A stretch of DNA of 64,000 nucleotides, taken from Bog-756 sp963812525. Lineage in GTDB: Bacteria; Actinomycetota; Acidimicrobiia; Acidimicrobiales; RAAP-2. Positions 1 through 8,770 of the stretch are shown here, one piece after another. The DNA lies in NCBI GenBank assembly GCA_963812525.1, contig CAWEVL010000004.1, positions 1-64,000 of the forward strand, written 5' to 3'. Below the pieces are notes generated by a model that searched no databases, had not been told where the DNA came from, and saw only the letters and a list, made by a program, of their open reading frames with translations. Both the position numbers and the translations under genes were made by a program. How positions within the stretch are numbered: position 1 is the first letter of the stretch; each line of letters starts with the position of its first letter.

Positions 1-2
1 AC

Positions 3-902
3 GCCGACCAGCGCAAGACGGTCATGGCCCGCGCCCGGCAGCTGGCCCAGAACCCGGCCCCGGTCACCGACATCCCCGACACCGCCCGGGTGATCGCCGT
101 CGCCTCGGGCAAGGGCGGGGTCGGGAAGAGCTCGGTCACCGTCAACCTGGCCGTGGCCCTGGCCCGCCGGGGGCTGACCATCGGGGTGCTCGACGCCGAC
201 ATCTGGGGGTTCCGGTGCCGAGGCTGCTCGGGATGACAGGGGAGGTGGAGGCCCGCGACAAGAAGATGGTCCCCCTCGAGCGCCGGGTCGGGACACGGGA
301 CGCTGCAGGTGCTCTCGATGGGCTTCCTGGCCGACGAGAACAGCGCCATGATCGGCGGGGGCTGATCCTCAACCGCGCCGTCCAGCAGTTCCTCGAGGAC
401 GTCCACTGGGGCGACCTCGACTACCTGCTGATCGACATGCCTCCGGGCACCGGGGACATCCAGATGGGCCTGGCCCGGATGCTGCCGCGGACCGAGGTGC
501 TCGTCGTCACCACGCCCCCGGTGGCCGCCCAGAAGGTGGCCGCCCGGACCGCCGACATGGCCCGCAAGGGCTACCTCCGGGTGGCGGGCGTCATCGAGAA
601 CATGAGCGACTTCGTCTGCGAGCACGGCACCTCCTACGCCCTGTTCGGCTCGGGAGGGGGTGCCGGCTGGCCGCCGATGTCGGGGTGCCGCTGATCGGTC
701 AGATCCCCCTCCATCCCTCGGTGGCCGCCGGCGGCGACGCCGGGACCCCGGTGGCCCTGGACGAGGGCAGACCCCTGGCCGAGGTGTTCGACGCGATCGC
801 CGAGTCGGTCATCACCATCGCCCCGGTGGTCCCCATGGACGGCTGCAGCGTCCGCATGCTCGAACGGGTGGAGGCGGCGGTGGAGGCCGCCACCCGGCCT
901 GA
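3..902 (+). CDS. Mrp/NBP35 (ApbC)-family P-loop ATPase, 5' truncated and frameshifted
   Basis: Probable iron-sulfur cluster carrier/scaffold ATPase of the cytosolic Mrp family. The frame is open from base 3, so the start and the N-terminal DUF59-type region lie outside the window. A deviant Walker A, ASGKGGVGKSS, is encoded around 108-135. DMPPGTGDIQ (about 436-465) and VIENMSDFVC (about 589-618) are Mrp signatures. At least four frame changes (near 210, 295, 357 and 655) are needed to join these motifs. The skipped pieces still encode family sequence in another frame (for example LQVLSMGFLADENS), so sequence error is likelier than decay. The current last frame reads on to 1086, across the convergent NUDIX gene. 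A stop at 900-902 in the neighbouring frame is a more natural end, which is inference. Confidence 0.8.
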
Positions 903-921
903 CGACGCGACCGGTGCCCGC

Positions 922-1833
922 TCAGGTGGATCCGGTCTCGGGAACCCAGGCCTGGCGGGCCAGTGCGGCCAGCGCCGGATCGATCTGCGAGCCCGACGCC
1001 ATGCGGTCGGCCATGGCCTCCTCATAGCCGACGTCACCCGGCCGCAGGATGAGGATGTGCCCGTCCTCGATGAGCACGATCGGTAGCACCGTCGGTGACG
1101 TGGGTGACCTGACTGGCCCAGGCGAGACGTCGTCGGCGGAGAGTGAACCCCTCGATGCTCCGAAGATTGTCGATGGTCGGCGGCAGCAGCTCGATCTCAC
1201 CGCCGCCTCGACGGGCCAGGGCGTCGTGGGGTCGCACCCAGATGGTGGCGATGGTCTCGGTGTCGTCGTGGCGGGCCACCTGACCGGCCGGCGCGGCGGT
1301 GATGAAGAAGCGGGTGTCGTACCGCCGCGGGGCCAGCTCCGGGGTGATCCAGTGGCTGACGTAGTGCACGGCGTCGACCACCAGCACCAGGTCCTCCTGG
1401 CGGCAGATGTCGAGGAGACCGAGCGTGCCCTGGTTGACGGCGTCGCGGTAGGTGGCGAAACGGGCGGCCGCCTCGGGGTCGGACGTGTCCAGCAACGGCC
1501 CTCCGGCCCCGCCCGCGGCTGCGGTGGCGGGCCAGCAACACCCCGGCCTCCTCGAAGCACTCCCGAGCGCGGCGACCCAGTAGGCCAGGCCCCCGGACTC
1601 GACGCCGAGCACCGCGCTGGCTTCCGCGTCGGACCGACCCGGCACAGTGCCTCGACGCCGGGACCGTGGTCCTCGGGATCGACCGATCCGCCGGGGAACA
1701 CGTAGGCCCCGGCCACGAATTCGGATGCCAGGTTCCGGCGGAGCATGCACACCTCGACCGCGGGGCCGCCCGCCTCGTCCACCCCGTCCCGGATCAGCAT
1801 CACGGTGGCGGCGGGCTGGATGGGGACGGGCAC
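922..1833 (-). CDS. NUDIX hydrolase (frameshifted)
   Basis: Probable NUDIX pyrophosphohydrolase of the longer NUDT19-like/CoA-type group; the substrate cannot be read from the sequence. The N-terminus carries AYVFPGGSVDPEDHG. The catalytic RECFEEAGVLLA half of the Nudix box is present only if reading frames are switched near 1540-1560. The middle section (LVLVVDAVHYVSHWITPE, then RRYDTRFFITAAP) lies in a second frame, and the C-terminus (VLPIVLIEDGHILILRPGD) returns to the first. In M. tuberculosis a NUDIX gene (Rv3672c) lies a few genes from Rv3679/Rv3680/whiB4, so its presence about 4 kb from those homologues may be partly conserved synteny. It converges with the Mrp gene. Start at 1833 is the first in-frame ATG. 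Confidence 0.75.
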   Translation of the reverse strand: MPVPIQPAATVMLIRDGVDEAGGPAVEVCMLRRNLASEFVAGAYVFPGGSVDPEDHGPGVEALCRVGPTRKPARCSASSPGAWPTGSPRSGVLRGGRGVAGPPPQPRAGPEGRCWTRPTPRRPPVSPPTATPSTRARSVSSTSAARRTWCWWSTPCTTSATGSPRSWPRGGTTPASSSPPRRPVRWPATTTPRPSPPSGCDPTTPWPVEAAVRSSCCRRPSTIFGASRGSLSADDVSPGPVRSPTSPTVLPIVLIEDGHILILRPGDVGYEEAMADRMASGSQIDPALAALARQAWVPETGST

Positions 1834-1904
1834 CGGCTCAGGCTACCGCCGCACCTCCCGACAGGACCGGTGGGGCCAGGGGCCGGCCGTGTCGGCCGTG
1901 GCGG

Positions 1905-2810
1905 CTAGGCCCCGGCTCTGGCCGACCGCGGGGTGAGGGCTCCCGAGTCCACCAGGGCGCTGGTGGCCAACTCGCCGAACCCGGCCGGATCGGCGATCAG
2001 CCACGCGTGGGCCCCGTCGACCACCACTCCGTCCACCCCGGCGGCGTGGCGGAGGTCGTCGAAGGCCGACCGGGGCACCAGGCCGTCCCGGTCGGACCAG
2101 GCCACCGTGACCGGGATGCCCCATCGGGCGATGGCCCGCACCTCCCGCACCAGGTCGGCCCGACGGATGAACTCACCGGTGCGGAACATGCCCAGTGGGT
2201 TGCTGACCAGATTGGGGATGAAGTCCTCCAGCAGGACGGGGAGCAGGCGGAGCAGCCGCGGCGAGTGGAGGAGGTCGGTCGAGAGGTGCCGTCCCCAGTC
2301 CCAGAACGGACGCTGCACCATGGTGCGCATCTCGTTGGGGAAGAGAGCCCAGGTGGGGCTGCCGATGGCGTTGGCCAGCAACAGCGCGGCGACCCGCCAC
2401 GGCTGCTCGTAGGCGAAGGCGGTGGCCACCCCGCCCCCGAACGAGTGCCCGGCCACCAACGCCACCTCCTTCTGGCCCACGGCGTCGAGGAAGCGGCCCA
2501 CCCAGGTGGCGTACCCGGCGAAGGTGCGGTGCTCGGGGGCCAGTTCATGGGTCCCGCCGAATCCCGGGAGCGCCGGCGCGTAGACCCGGCAGCCGGCCTT
2601 GGCCATGGCCTGGACGGGCGCCCGATAGGCATTGGGACGGAGCCCCCAGCCGTGGAGGAACAGGGCGGCCGGTCCGGTACCGCTGACGCCGTAGCTGACC
2701 CGGTGCCCGTCGACCTCCACCCGTTCCCAACGGATCCCCGGCGTGGCGCCGACCACCACGGACGGCTGGGGTGGCACCAGGTCCCTCCGCCCCTGTACAT
2801 CTCCCGACAT
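1905..2810 (-). CDS. Alpha/beta-fold hydrolase
   Basis: A 301-residue serine hydrolase of the alpha/beta superfamily, substrate unknown. It shows the oxyanion segment LFLHGWG, the nucleophile elbow GHSFGGG (catalytic Ser), a likely acid in WSDRDGLVP, and a C-terminal His in GAHAWLIADP. There is no signal peptide, so it is probably cytosolic. The gene is intact. No Shine-Dalgarno sequence precedes the ATG; a TACACT hexamer ends 8 bases upstream, suggesting a leaderless transcript. It is transcribed away from the DUF929 genes and in the same direction as the NUDIX gene, 71 bases upstream of it. Confidence 0.85.
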   Translation of the reverse strand: MSGDVQGRRDLVPPQPSVVVGATPGIRWERVEVDGHRVSYGVSGTGPAALFLHGWGLRPNAYRAPVQAMAKAGCRVYAPALPGFGGTHELAPEHRTFAGYATWVGRFLDAVGQKEVALVAGHSFGGGVATAFAYEQPWRVAALLLANAIGSPTWALFPNEMRTMVQRPFWDWGRHLSTDLLHSPRLLRLLPVLLEDFIPNLVSNPLGMFRTGEFIRRADLVREVRAIARWGIPVTVAWSDRDGLVPRSAFDDLRHAAGVDGVVVDGAHAWLIADPAGFGELATSALVDSGALTPRSARAGA

Positions 2811-2818
2811 GGCCGGTC

Positions 2819-2824
2819 AGTGTA
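2819..2824 (-). promoter_or_regulatory. Candidate -10 element of a leaderless promoter
   Basis: TACACT on the minus strand ends 8 bases before the ATG of the alpha/beta hydrolase, which lacks a ribosome-binding site. That spacing places the transcription start at about the A of the ATG, as in actinobacterial leaderless mRNAs. No clear -35 was identified. Confidence 0.3.
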
Positions 2825-3000
2825 GGCCCCCGCACCGCTCCAGGAACCGATCCCCCTGCAGAACCGCCACGGTCAGTGGGCGTCCCGCCTCCTCCGCCGG
2901 CGCCCACGAGCCCTGGTCACCAGGCCCGGCCGACCCCGGCCTGGTGGGCCTGGCGATTACGCTTCCTCCGACAACTCCACGAATCGGGGACTGCGGAACC

Positions 3001-4098
3001 ATGGCACAGGACCAAATCAAGAACCCCAACGGGGGGAACAAGCCCAAGCCCGGTACCACGTCCGGTGGGAACGCGGGGCCGAGCGCCAAGGACCGGAGCC
3101 GGGCCCAGAGCCGCCCGGTGTCGGGCAAGGCCCCCACCGGAAGGTCGGGCAAGGCCGGCACCACCAACAAGACCGGGGGCAACAAGCCCAAGCCGAAGCC
3201 GGGTGGCCGGCCAGCGGCCGCCCCCGCCCCACGCCGGCTGTCCGGGGCCATGATGGCCTGGGGAGCGGTGGGACTGGTGGTCGTGATCATCGTGGTGCTG
3301 GTGGTCGTGAAGGCCAGCAGCAACTCGAGCAACAACACCTCCTATACACCGGTCACCGCCGCGCCGGCCTCGGTGGTGCACGACGTGACCAACATCCCAG
3401 AGTCCGTCTACAACACCGTCGGGGTCAACTCGCCGTCGGTGCCGGTGACTCCTCCCACCATCCTGTCCAACCAGCCCCCGATGACCCTCGACGGCAAGTC
3501 ACCGGCCATGCTCTACTTCGGCGCCGAGTACTGCCCCTACTGCGCCGCCGAACGGTGGGCCATAACCGCAGCCCTGTCCCGCTTCGGCACGTGGTCGGAC
3601 CTCAAGATCACCGCATCGTCGCATACCGACGTCAACCCGGAGACCCACACCTTCAGCTTCCATGGGGCCACCCTCACCAGCCAGTACCTCACCTTCAAGG
3701 GCGTCGAGCAGTACACCAACGTGCCGACATCGACCCCGGGCGTCTACACCAACCTGCAGAACCCCACGCCCCAGGAGAAGGCCAACATCCTCAAGTACAG
3801 CAGTTCCAAGTTCAACCCCAACGCCACCTCCAGTGGCGGGGTCTCGTTCCCCTACGTCAACATCAACAACGTGGCCCTGTTCTCCGGAGCCAGCTACAGT
3901 CCGGGCGTCCTGGCCGGGCAGACCTGGGACCAGATCGCCAGCGGGCTGAGCGATCCGACCAACCCGGCCACCCAAGCCATCGTCACCACGGCCAACTACA
4001 TGTCGGCGGCCATCTGCGCCAGTACCGGCCACGCTCCCGCTTCGGTCTGCACCAGCTCGGGGGTGAAGGCTGCGGCCAAAGCCCTGAAGCTGGGCTGA
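3001..4098 (+). CDS. DUF929-family membrane-anchored thioredoxin-like protein
   Basis: 365 residues. A long basic, Gly/Pro/Lys-rich cytoplasmic tail (1-80) precedes one membrane helix (about 85-104). The exported domain carries CPYC (Cys178/Cys181) in YFGAEYCPYCAAERW, the DUF929 signature and a plausible thiol-disulfide redox site. A fuller frame opens at 2743, but its first 86 codons are compositionally poor; the ATG at 3001 begins the recognisable protein. The next gene encodes a VKOR homologue and the one after that a second DUF929 protein, so the three probably form an operon for extracytoplasmic disulfide chemistry. VKOR would reoxidise the DUF929 CXXC (inference). Confidence 0.85.
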   Translation: MAQDQIKNPNGGNKPKPGTTSGGNAGPSAKDRSRAQSRPVSGKAPTGRSGKAGTTNKTGGNKPKPKPGGRPAAAPAPRRLSGAMMAWGAVGLVVVIIVVLVVVKASSNSSNNTSYTPVTAAPASVVHDVTNIPESVYNTVGVNSPSVPVTPPTILSNQPPMTLDGKSPAMLYFGAEYCPYCAAERWAITAALSRFGTWSDLKITASSHTDVNPETHTFSFHGATLTSQYLTFKGVEQYTNVPTSTPGVYTNLQNPTPQEKANILKYSSSKFNPNATSSGGVSFPYVNINNVALFSGASYSPGVLAGQTWDQIASGLSDPTNPATQAIVTTANYMSAAICASTGHAPASVCTSSGVKAAAKALKLG

Positions 4099-4122
4099 TC
4101 GGTCCAGCCGCGGAGGACGACG

Positions 4123-4611
4123 GTGACCACGCTGCGGTGGCAGCCCATCGCCACCCTGGTGTTGAGCGTCGCCGGTCTGGGGATCGCCACCTACCTGACC
4201 ATCACCCACTTCGACAAGGTGGCCCTGGTCTGCTCGGACAGCGGGGCCATCAACTGCACCAAGGTCACCACCAGCCCTCAGTCGGTCATCTTCGGGATCC
4301 CGGTGGCCATGCTCGGGCTGGCGTTCTTCATTCCCATGATCGCCCTGTGTCTGCCGCCGGCGTGGCGGAGTGCCGACCGCCGGATCCATCTGGCCCGGCT
4401 GATCCTCTCCGTGACCGGGGTGGGCATGATCATCTACCTGATCATCGCCGAGCTGTTCATCATCAAGGCCATCTGCCTGTGGTGCTCGGGAGTGCACGTG
4501 ATCACCTTCCTGCTGTTCGTGGTCATCGTGACGGCATCACCGGTGGTCCTGGCCCCGGGCTACGGAACGGACGCCGGTGACGAGTACCACGAGTACGACG
4601 ACGAGGGATAG
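4123..4611 (+). CDS. Vitamin K epoxide reductase (VKOR) family protein
   Basis: 162-residue integral membrane protein with four hydrophobic helices. It shows the hallmark VKOR cysteines: a loop pair Cys37/Cys45 (VCSDSGAINC) and the quinone-proximal CLWC (Cys118/Cys121) in the last helix. Bacterial VKORs replace DsbB: they oxidise a thioredoxin-like partner and pass electrons to quinone. The GTG start lies 24 bases after the upstream DUF929 stop. The C-terminus is a short acidic tail. Its position between two DUF929 genes suggests they are its redox partners; this is inference from context. Confidence 0.9.
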   Translation: MTTLRWQPIATLVLSVAGLGIATYLTITHFDKVALVCSDSGAINCTKVTTSPQSVIFGIPVAMLGLAFFIPMIALCLPPAWRSADRRIHLARLILSVTGVGMIIYLIIAELFIIKAICLWCSGVHVITFLLFVVIVTASPVVLAPGYGTDAGDEYHEYDDEG

Positions 4612-4635
4612 GGGCGTCCGTCCCGGCGGAGCGCC

Positions 4636-5604
4636 ATGACCGACCGCGAGGAGCCGTCCGCCGTCGGCCCCGGTCCCCCGGACGCCGCGGCCACCCCGGA
4701 TGTCCCGGCGGACCTCCCGGCCCGCGGTACGGCCGGGTCCCCCGGCTCCGCCCGGCCTCCCCGCAACCGGACGGCCCGATTCGCCTGGGGCTCGTTGGCC
4801 GTCATCCTGGTGGCGGTGATCGGCCTGGTCACCTACGCCCTCACCGATCCCCCGGTGACCCTGGAAACGGTCCAGCGGACCACGGCGGCGCCCGAGGTGG
4901 TGGCCGAGTTGGCCAAGGTCCCGGCCTCGGTCTTCGACACCGTCGGCGCCACCGCCCCGGACACCACCTTGGCGGCCCCCGCGGTGCTGTCCGGGCAGCC
5001 CCCGCTCCAGTCGGCCGGGAAGCCCGAGGTCCTCTACGTGGGCGCCGAGTACTGCCCGTTCTGCGGGGCCGAGCGGTGGCCCTTGATCGTGGCCCTGTCC
5101 CGGTTCGGACGCTTCACCGGACTGAAGAACATGCAGTCGGCCCCGCTCTCGGTGTTCCCCGGGACGCAGACCTTCAGTTTCGTGGGGGCCGGCTATGCCA
5201 GCCGGTACCTGGCGTTCAGCGGCGTCGAGCTGTACTCGGACGCCGTCAACGCCCGGGGCTCGTTCGCCCGCATCGACACCTTGACCCCGATCCAGACCCT
5301 GGCCGTGGCCCGCTACGGTGGCCGGCCGGCCGCCGGGGCCGCATCGGGGACCTACCCGTTCGTCGACATCGGCAACCGCATGGTGGCGACGACCTCGGCC
5401 TTCAGCCCGGCCGTCCTGGTCAAACAGTCCCAGGCGGCCATCGCCGGAGGGCTGAGCCAGGCGGACAATCCGATCACCCAGGCCGTGGTGGCCTCGGCCA
5501 ATCAACTGACGGCCGGGATGTGTGCGGTCACCCGACAGCAGCCCGCCACGGTCTGCACCAGCAGAGGGGTACGCGACGCCGCCGCCTCGCTCGGGATGGG
5601 CTAG
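4636..5604 (+). CDS. DUF929-family membrane-anchored thioredoxin-like protein (second copy)
   Basis: 322 residues. A Pro/Ala-rich N-terminal tail is followed by one membrane helix (about 51-69) and an exported domain with CPFC (Cys140/Cys143) in YVGAEYCPFCGAERW. It is a clear paralogue of the first DUF929 protein: both share SRFG after the motif, QTFSF/HTFSF blocks and a C-terminal block ending in VCTS plus an alanine-rich run. It starts 25 bases after the VKOR gene, in the same putative operon. Two partners may give different redox specificities or electron directions. It converges with the WhiB gene across a hairpin. Confidence 0.85.
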   Translation: MTDREEPSAVGPGPPDAAATPDVPADLPARGTAGSPGSARPPRNRTARFAWGSLAVILVAVIGLVTYALTDPPVTLETVQRTTAAPEVVAELAKVPASVFDTVGATAPDTTLAAPAVLSGQPPLQSAGKPEVLYVGAEYCPFCGAERWPLIVALSRFGRFTGLKNMQSAPLSVFPGTQTFSFVGAGYASRYLAFSGVELYSDAVNARGSFARIDTLTPIQTLAVARYGGRPAAGAASGTYPFVDIGNRMVATTSAFSPAVLVKQSQAAIAGGLSQADNPITQAVVASANQLTAGMCAVTRQQPATVCTSRGVRDAAASLGMG

Positions 5605-5614
5605 TTCAGGCTCG

Positions 5615-5649
5615 GCCCGGCGGGCGACCGGACCGACGCCCCGCCGGGC
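5615..5649. terminator. Hairpin between convergent genes
   Basis: GCCCGGCGGG at 5615-5624 pairs perfectly with CCCGCCGGGC at 5640-5649 around a 15-base loop. It lies between the stop of the DUF929 gene and the stop of the convergent WhiB gene, so it could end both transcripts. There is no T-run, as is common in high-GC actinobacteria. Confidence 0.45.
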
Positions 5650-5907
5650 TCAGCCGGCCCGCCGGTCAGAGATCTGCTTGCGCTCCATCTCGTTGAGCCC
5701 GCCCCAGATGCCGTGGGGCTCGTGGATCCGGATGGCGTAGTCGAGGCACTCGGCCCGCACCACGCACGACTGGCAGATGGACTTGGCCCGGTCCTCGCGC
5801 TGCAGCTTCTCCTCCTTGCGTTCCGCATGGGCCGGCGGGAAGAAGATCTCCGCCTCTGGCCCGCGGCACGCCGCTCTCAGCTGCCATGTGTCCAGCGCAT
5901 GCTCCAC
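5650..5907 (-). CDS. WhiB-family iron-sulfur transcriptional regulator (WhiB4-like by context)
   Basis: 85 residues with the WhiB arrangement Cys14, Cys45-X2-Cys48, Cys54 for a 4Fe-4S cluster, then GIWGG and a basic C-terminus (RKQISDRR). The GTG at 5907 is preferred because a GGGGGAG ribosome-binding site lies 8 bases upstream; an ATG at 5940 is an alternative. It is divergent from the fused ArsA-like ATPase, exactly as whiB4 (Rv3681c) is from Rv3679/Rv3680 in mycobacteria. That makes a redox-responsive WhiB4-like role likely, although sequence alone does not settle the subclass. Confidence 0.9.
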   Translation of the reverse strand: MEHALDTWQLRAACRGPEAEIFFPPAHAERKEEKLQREDRAKSICQSCVVRAECLDYAIRIHEPHGIWGGLNEMERKQISDRRAG

Positions 5908-6114
5908 GTGCCCTACTCCCCCTTCAAGCCCCCCTGGCATCCTCCAAGAACGGAACGTACTCGCGCCCATGATCGGAAACAAGGGGTCTGACCAGGATTT
6001 CTCAGCTACCGGCCCGTGGTGCCCACGCCGAGGACGGCCGCCGACACGGATCGTGAGAATCCGCCCCTGGTTGGGGCCCCGACCAGGGGGGCGGACACTA
6101 CGCTCCTGGGGGTC

Positions 6115-8295
6115 ATGGAGATCAGCACCTTCTGCAGCCAGAGCCGGGTCCTGATCGTGGCCGGCAAGGGTGGCGTGGGGAAGACGACCATGGTGGCCGC
6201 CCTGGCCCACATGGCCGCCCTCGCCGGTCTGTCGGTCCTGGTGGTCGAGCTCGAGGGCCGCTCCGGGGTGGCCACGGCCTTCGGCCGCGACGAGCCGCTG
6301 GACTACGCCGGATCGGTGCTCCGGGCCGCGGGGGCCGAGGCGGACGACGGAGACGACATCAGCCGCACCATCCCCAGGGGCACCGTGCGGGCCCGGACCA
6401 TCACCCCTGACGACGCCCTGCTCGAGTACCTGGCCGACCACGGCATGCGCCGGATCTCCAAGCGGTTGCTGTCCTCGGGGATCGTCGACATCGTGGCCGG
6501 AGCCATCCCCGGCATCCGGGACATCCTGGTGCTGGGCAAGGTCAAGCAGATCGAGCGCAGCGGCATCGCCGACCTGGTCCTGGTGGACGCCCCGGCCACC
6601 GGTCACACCATGACCTTCCTGTCCTCGGCCAGCGGCCTGCTCGACGCCGCCCGAGGCGGGCCCATCCGGTCCCAGGCCGCCGACGTGGTGGCCCTGCTCT
6701 CCGATCCGGCCCGCTGCCAGGTCGCCCTGGTCACGCTGCCCGAGGAGATGCCGGTCAACGAGGTGATCGAAGCCGCCTACCAGCTCGAGGACAAGGTGGG
6801 CATCGCCCTCGGCCCGGTCATCGTGAACGGCTGCTATCCCGCCCTCGACGCCGTGGAGACCTCGGCGGACCAGGCGGCCCGCGACGCCGGGGTCGCACTG
6901 GAGCCCGAACAGGTGGAGGCGCTCGAGCAGGCCCGGCGGTTCCGGAGGACCCGTCAGGAGCTCCAGGGCGAGCAGCTCCGGCGGCTGGCCCATGAGCTTC
7001 CCCTGGCCCAGCTCCGCGTGCCCTACCTGTTCACCGCCTCCATCGGGCCGGCAGAGCTCGACCTGCTGAGCGCCGCCCTGGCTTCGGGGGTGGAGGCCCT
7101 CCACGACCGCGGCTCCGGTCTTACCGTGACGCAAGAGACCACCACGGCCGGGCCGGAGGCCACCATCGACCGGGTGGCCCGGGAGCGGTCGATCGTCATC
7201 TGCTGCGGATCCGGCGGGGTGGGCAAGACCACCACGGCGGCCGCCTTCGCCCTCCAGGCCGCACGGCTGGGCCGGCGGGCCTGCGTGGTCACCATCGACC
7301 CGGCCCGACGGCTGGCCAACTCGCTCGGCCTCGACGACCTCAGCAACCAGCCCACCCGGATCGACGGGCCCTGGCCCGGCGAGCTCCACGCCCTCATGCT
7401 CGACCCCAAGGGGACCTTCGACGACCTGGTCCGCCGCTATTCCGACTCCGACGAACAGGCCGAGGACATCAAGGTCAACCGGATCTACCGGAACCTGACC
7501 GGGACCCTGTCGGGCACCCAGGAGTACATGGCCATGGAGAAGCTCTACGAGCTGGTGGAGGAGGGCGGATTCGACCTGGTGGTGGTGGACACCCCGCCGA
7601 CCCGCAATGCCCTCGACTTCCTCGATGCCCCGAGGCGGCTGACCCACTTCCTGGAGAACCGCCTGTTCCAGGCGCTCATGAAGCCCACTCGGGCCGGACT
7701 CAAATTCATGGGCGTGGCCGCCCAGGCCCTGCTCCGCACCATCGCCAAGGTGGCCGGGGCCGACATCGTCCGCGACGCCGTCAGCTTCTTCCAGGCCTTC
7801 GAGGGTATGGAGGAGGGGTTCCGCACCCGGGCGGCCCGGGTGCGCGAACTGCTGGTCCAGCCGGGCACCGCCTTCGTGTTGGTGGCCTCGCCCCGGCCCG
7901 ACTCGGTGGACGAGGCCGTCCACTTCGCCGGCAAGCTGGCCGAGTCGGACATGTCGGTCACCGCCCTGGTGGTGAACCGGGTCCAGCCCCGGTTCGCCGA
8001 GGACGCCCAGTTGGACGCGGTGCGCCGCCGGGCCGCCCGGGCGACGGGCACCGCGCTGGGCGACCTCGTCGACAATCTCGCCGGGTACACGGCGGCCGCC
8101 GATCGCGAGGAGCAGGCCTTCGCCGATCTGGTGGCCAAAGTGGCGCCGGCGCCGGTCTACCGGGTGCCCCTGCTGAACAGCGACGTCCACGACCTCGCCG
8201 GCCTGGGCACCATCGCCGACCTCCTGTTCACCTCGTCGGACCCCACCCCCGCGGCACCGCCCGGGCCCGTGGGCGCCCCGTCCGGGGAGCGCTAA
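6115..8295 (+). CDS. Fused tandem ArsA/Get3-like ATPase (Rv3679-Rv3680 type)
   Basis: About 726 residues containing two complete ArsA/GET3-like ATPase domains in one chain. The first has Walker A GKGGVGKTT at about 17-25 and LVDAPATGH. The second has GSGGVGKTT at about 365-373 and VVVDTPPTRNALDFLDAP. In mycobacteria these are two adjacent genes, Rv3679 and Rv3680, which form a membrane-associated anion-transporting-ATPase-like complex; here they are fused. The ATG at 6115 starts the conserved domain. An earlier in-frame start at 6016 would add 33 low-complexity residues and run into the WhiB promoter region. It lies 3 bases upstream of the receiver-domain gene. Both Walker A lysines are intact, so both sites could bind ATP. 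Confidence 0.85.
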   Translation: MEISTFCSQSRVLIVAGKGGVGKTTMVAALAHMAALAGLSVLVVELEGRSGVATAFGRDEPLDYAGSVLRAAGAEADDGDDISRTIPRGTVRARTITPDDALLEYLADHGMRRISKRLLSSGIVDIVAGAIPGIRDILVLGKVKQIERSGIADLVLVDAPATGHTMTFLSSASGLLDAARGGPIRSQAADVVALLSDPARCQVALVTLPEEMPVNEVIEAAYQLEDKVGIALGPVIVNGCYPALDAVETSADQAARDAGVALEPEQVEALEQARRFRRTRQELQGEQLRRLAHELPLAQLRVPYLFTASIGPAELDLLSAALASGVEALHDRGSGLTVTQETTTAGPEATIDRVARERSIVICCGSGGVGKTTTAAAFALQAARLGRRACVVTIDPARRLANSLGLDDLSNQPTRIDGPWPGELHALMLDPKGTFDDLVRRYSDSDEQAEDIKVNRIYRNLTGTLSGTQEYMAMEKLYELVEEGGFDLVVVDTPPTRNALDFLDAPRRLTHFLENRLFQALMKPTRAGLKFMGVAAQALLRTIAKVAGADIVRDAVSFFQAFEGMEEGFRTRAARVRELLVQPGTAFVLVASPRPDSVDEAVHFAGKLAESDMSVTALVVNRVQPRFAEDAQLDAVRRRAARATGTALGDLVDNLAGYTAAADREEQAFADLVAKVAPAPVYRVPLLNSDVHDLAGLGTIADLLFTSSDPTPAAPPGPVGAPSGER

Positions 8296-8298
8296 CCT

Positions 8299-8739
8299 GT
8301 GTCGGTGCGTACCATCCTCGTGGCCAGCGACGCCCCGTCGGTGCGGGCCGAGGTGGCGGCCATCGCCGGCCGACCCGACGTCACCATCCGCGAGGCCCGG
8401 TCCGGGCCGGCGGTGATGGCCGAGGTGGCCGAGTCCCTTCCCGACCTGGTCGTGGTGGACCTCCAGATGGGCAACATGGGCGGCATGGCCGTGTGCCTCG
8501 AGCTCCGGCTCGAGGCCTCCTACGGCAAGCTCGGGCACGTGCCGGTCCTGATGCTCCTCGATCGGCGCCCGGACGTCTTCCTGGCCCGCCGGTCGGGCGC
8601 CGAGGGGTGGGTGGTCAAGCCTCTCGACCCGATCCGACTCCGAAGGGCCGTGACCTCGCTGCTCGACGGGGGTACCTACTACGACGAGTCCTACCAGCCT
8701 CTCTCTGTGGTTTCCGCGCCCGTAGCCGCCGGCGCCTGA
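8299..8739 (+). CDS. Stand-alone receiver-domain protein (CheY-like)
   Basis: 146 residues, a single response-regulator receiver domain without a DNA-binding output. Likely phospho-acceptor Asp54 is in VVVDLQMGN, with the conserved Lys107 in VVKPLDP. Only one acidic residue (Asp11) is obvious at the N-terminal metal site. The GTG start is 3 bases after the ATPase stop, so the two are probably translationally coupled. No kinase is adjacent. The role is unknown; it might modulate the ATPase or an unlinked partner. Confidence 0.8.
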   Translation: MSVRTILVASDAPSVRAEVAAIAGRPDVTIREARSGPAVMAEVAESLPDLVVVDLQMGNMGGMAVCLELRLEASYGKLGHVPVLMLLDRRPDVFLARRSGAEGWVVKPLDPIRLRRAVTSLLDGGTYYDESYQPLSVVSAPVAAGA

Positions 8740-8770
8740 CGGCTCCGGCCCAAGAGACAGCGTCACCACC

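Noticed and set aside
1647..2825. Long plus-strand frame over the NUDIX and hydrolase genes
   Set aside because: Biased Arg/Gly/Pro composition and no motifs; the opposite strand carries clear enzymes.
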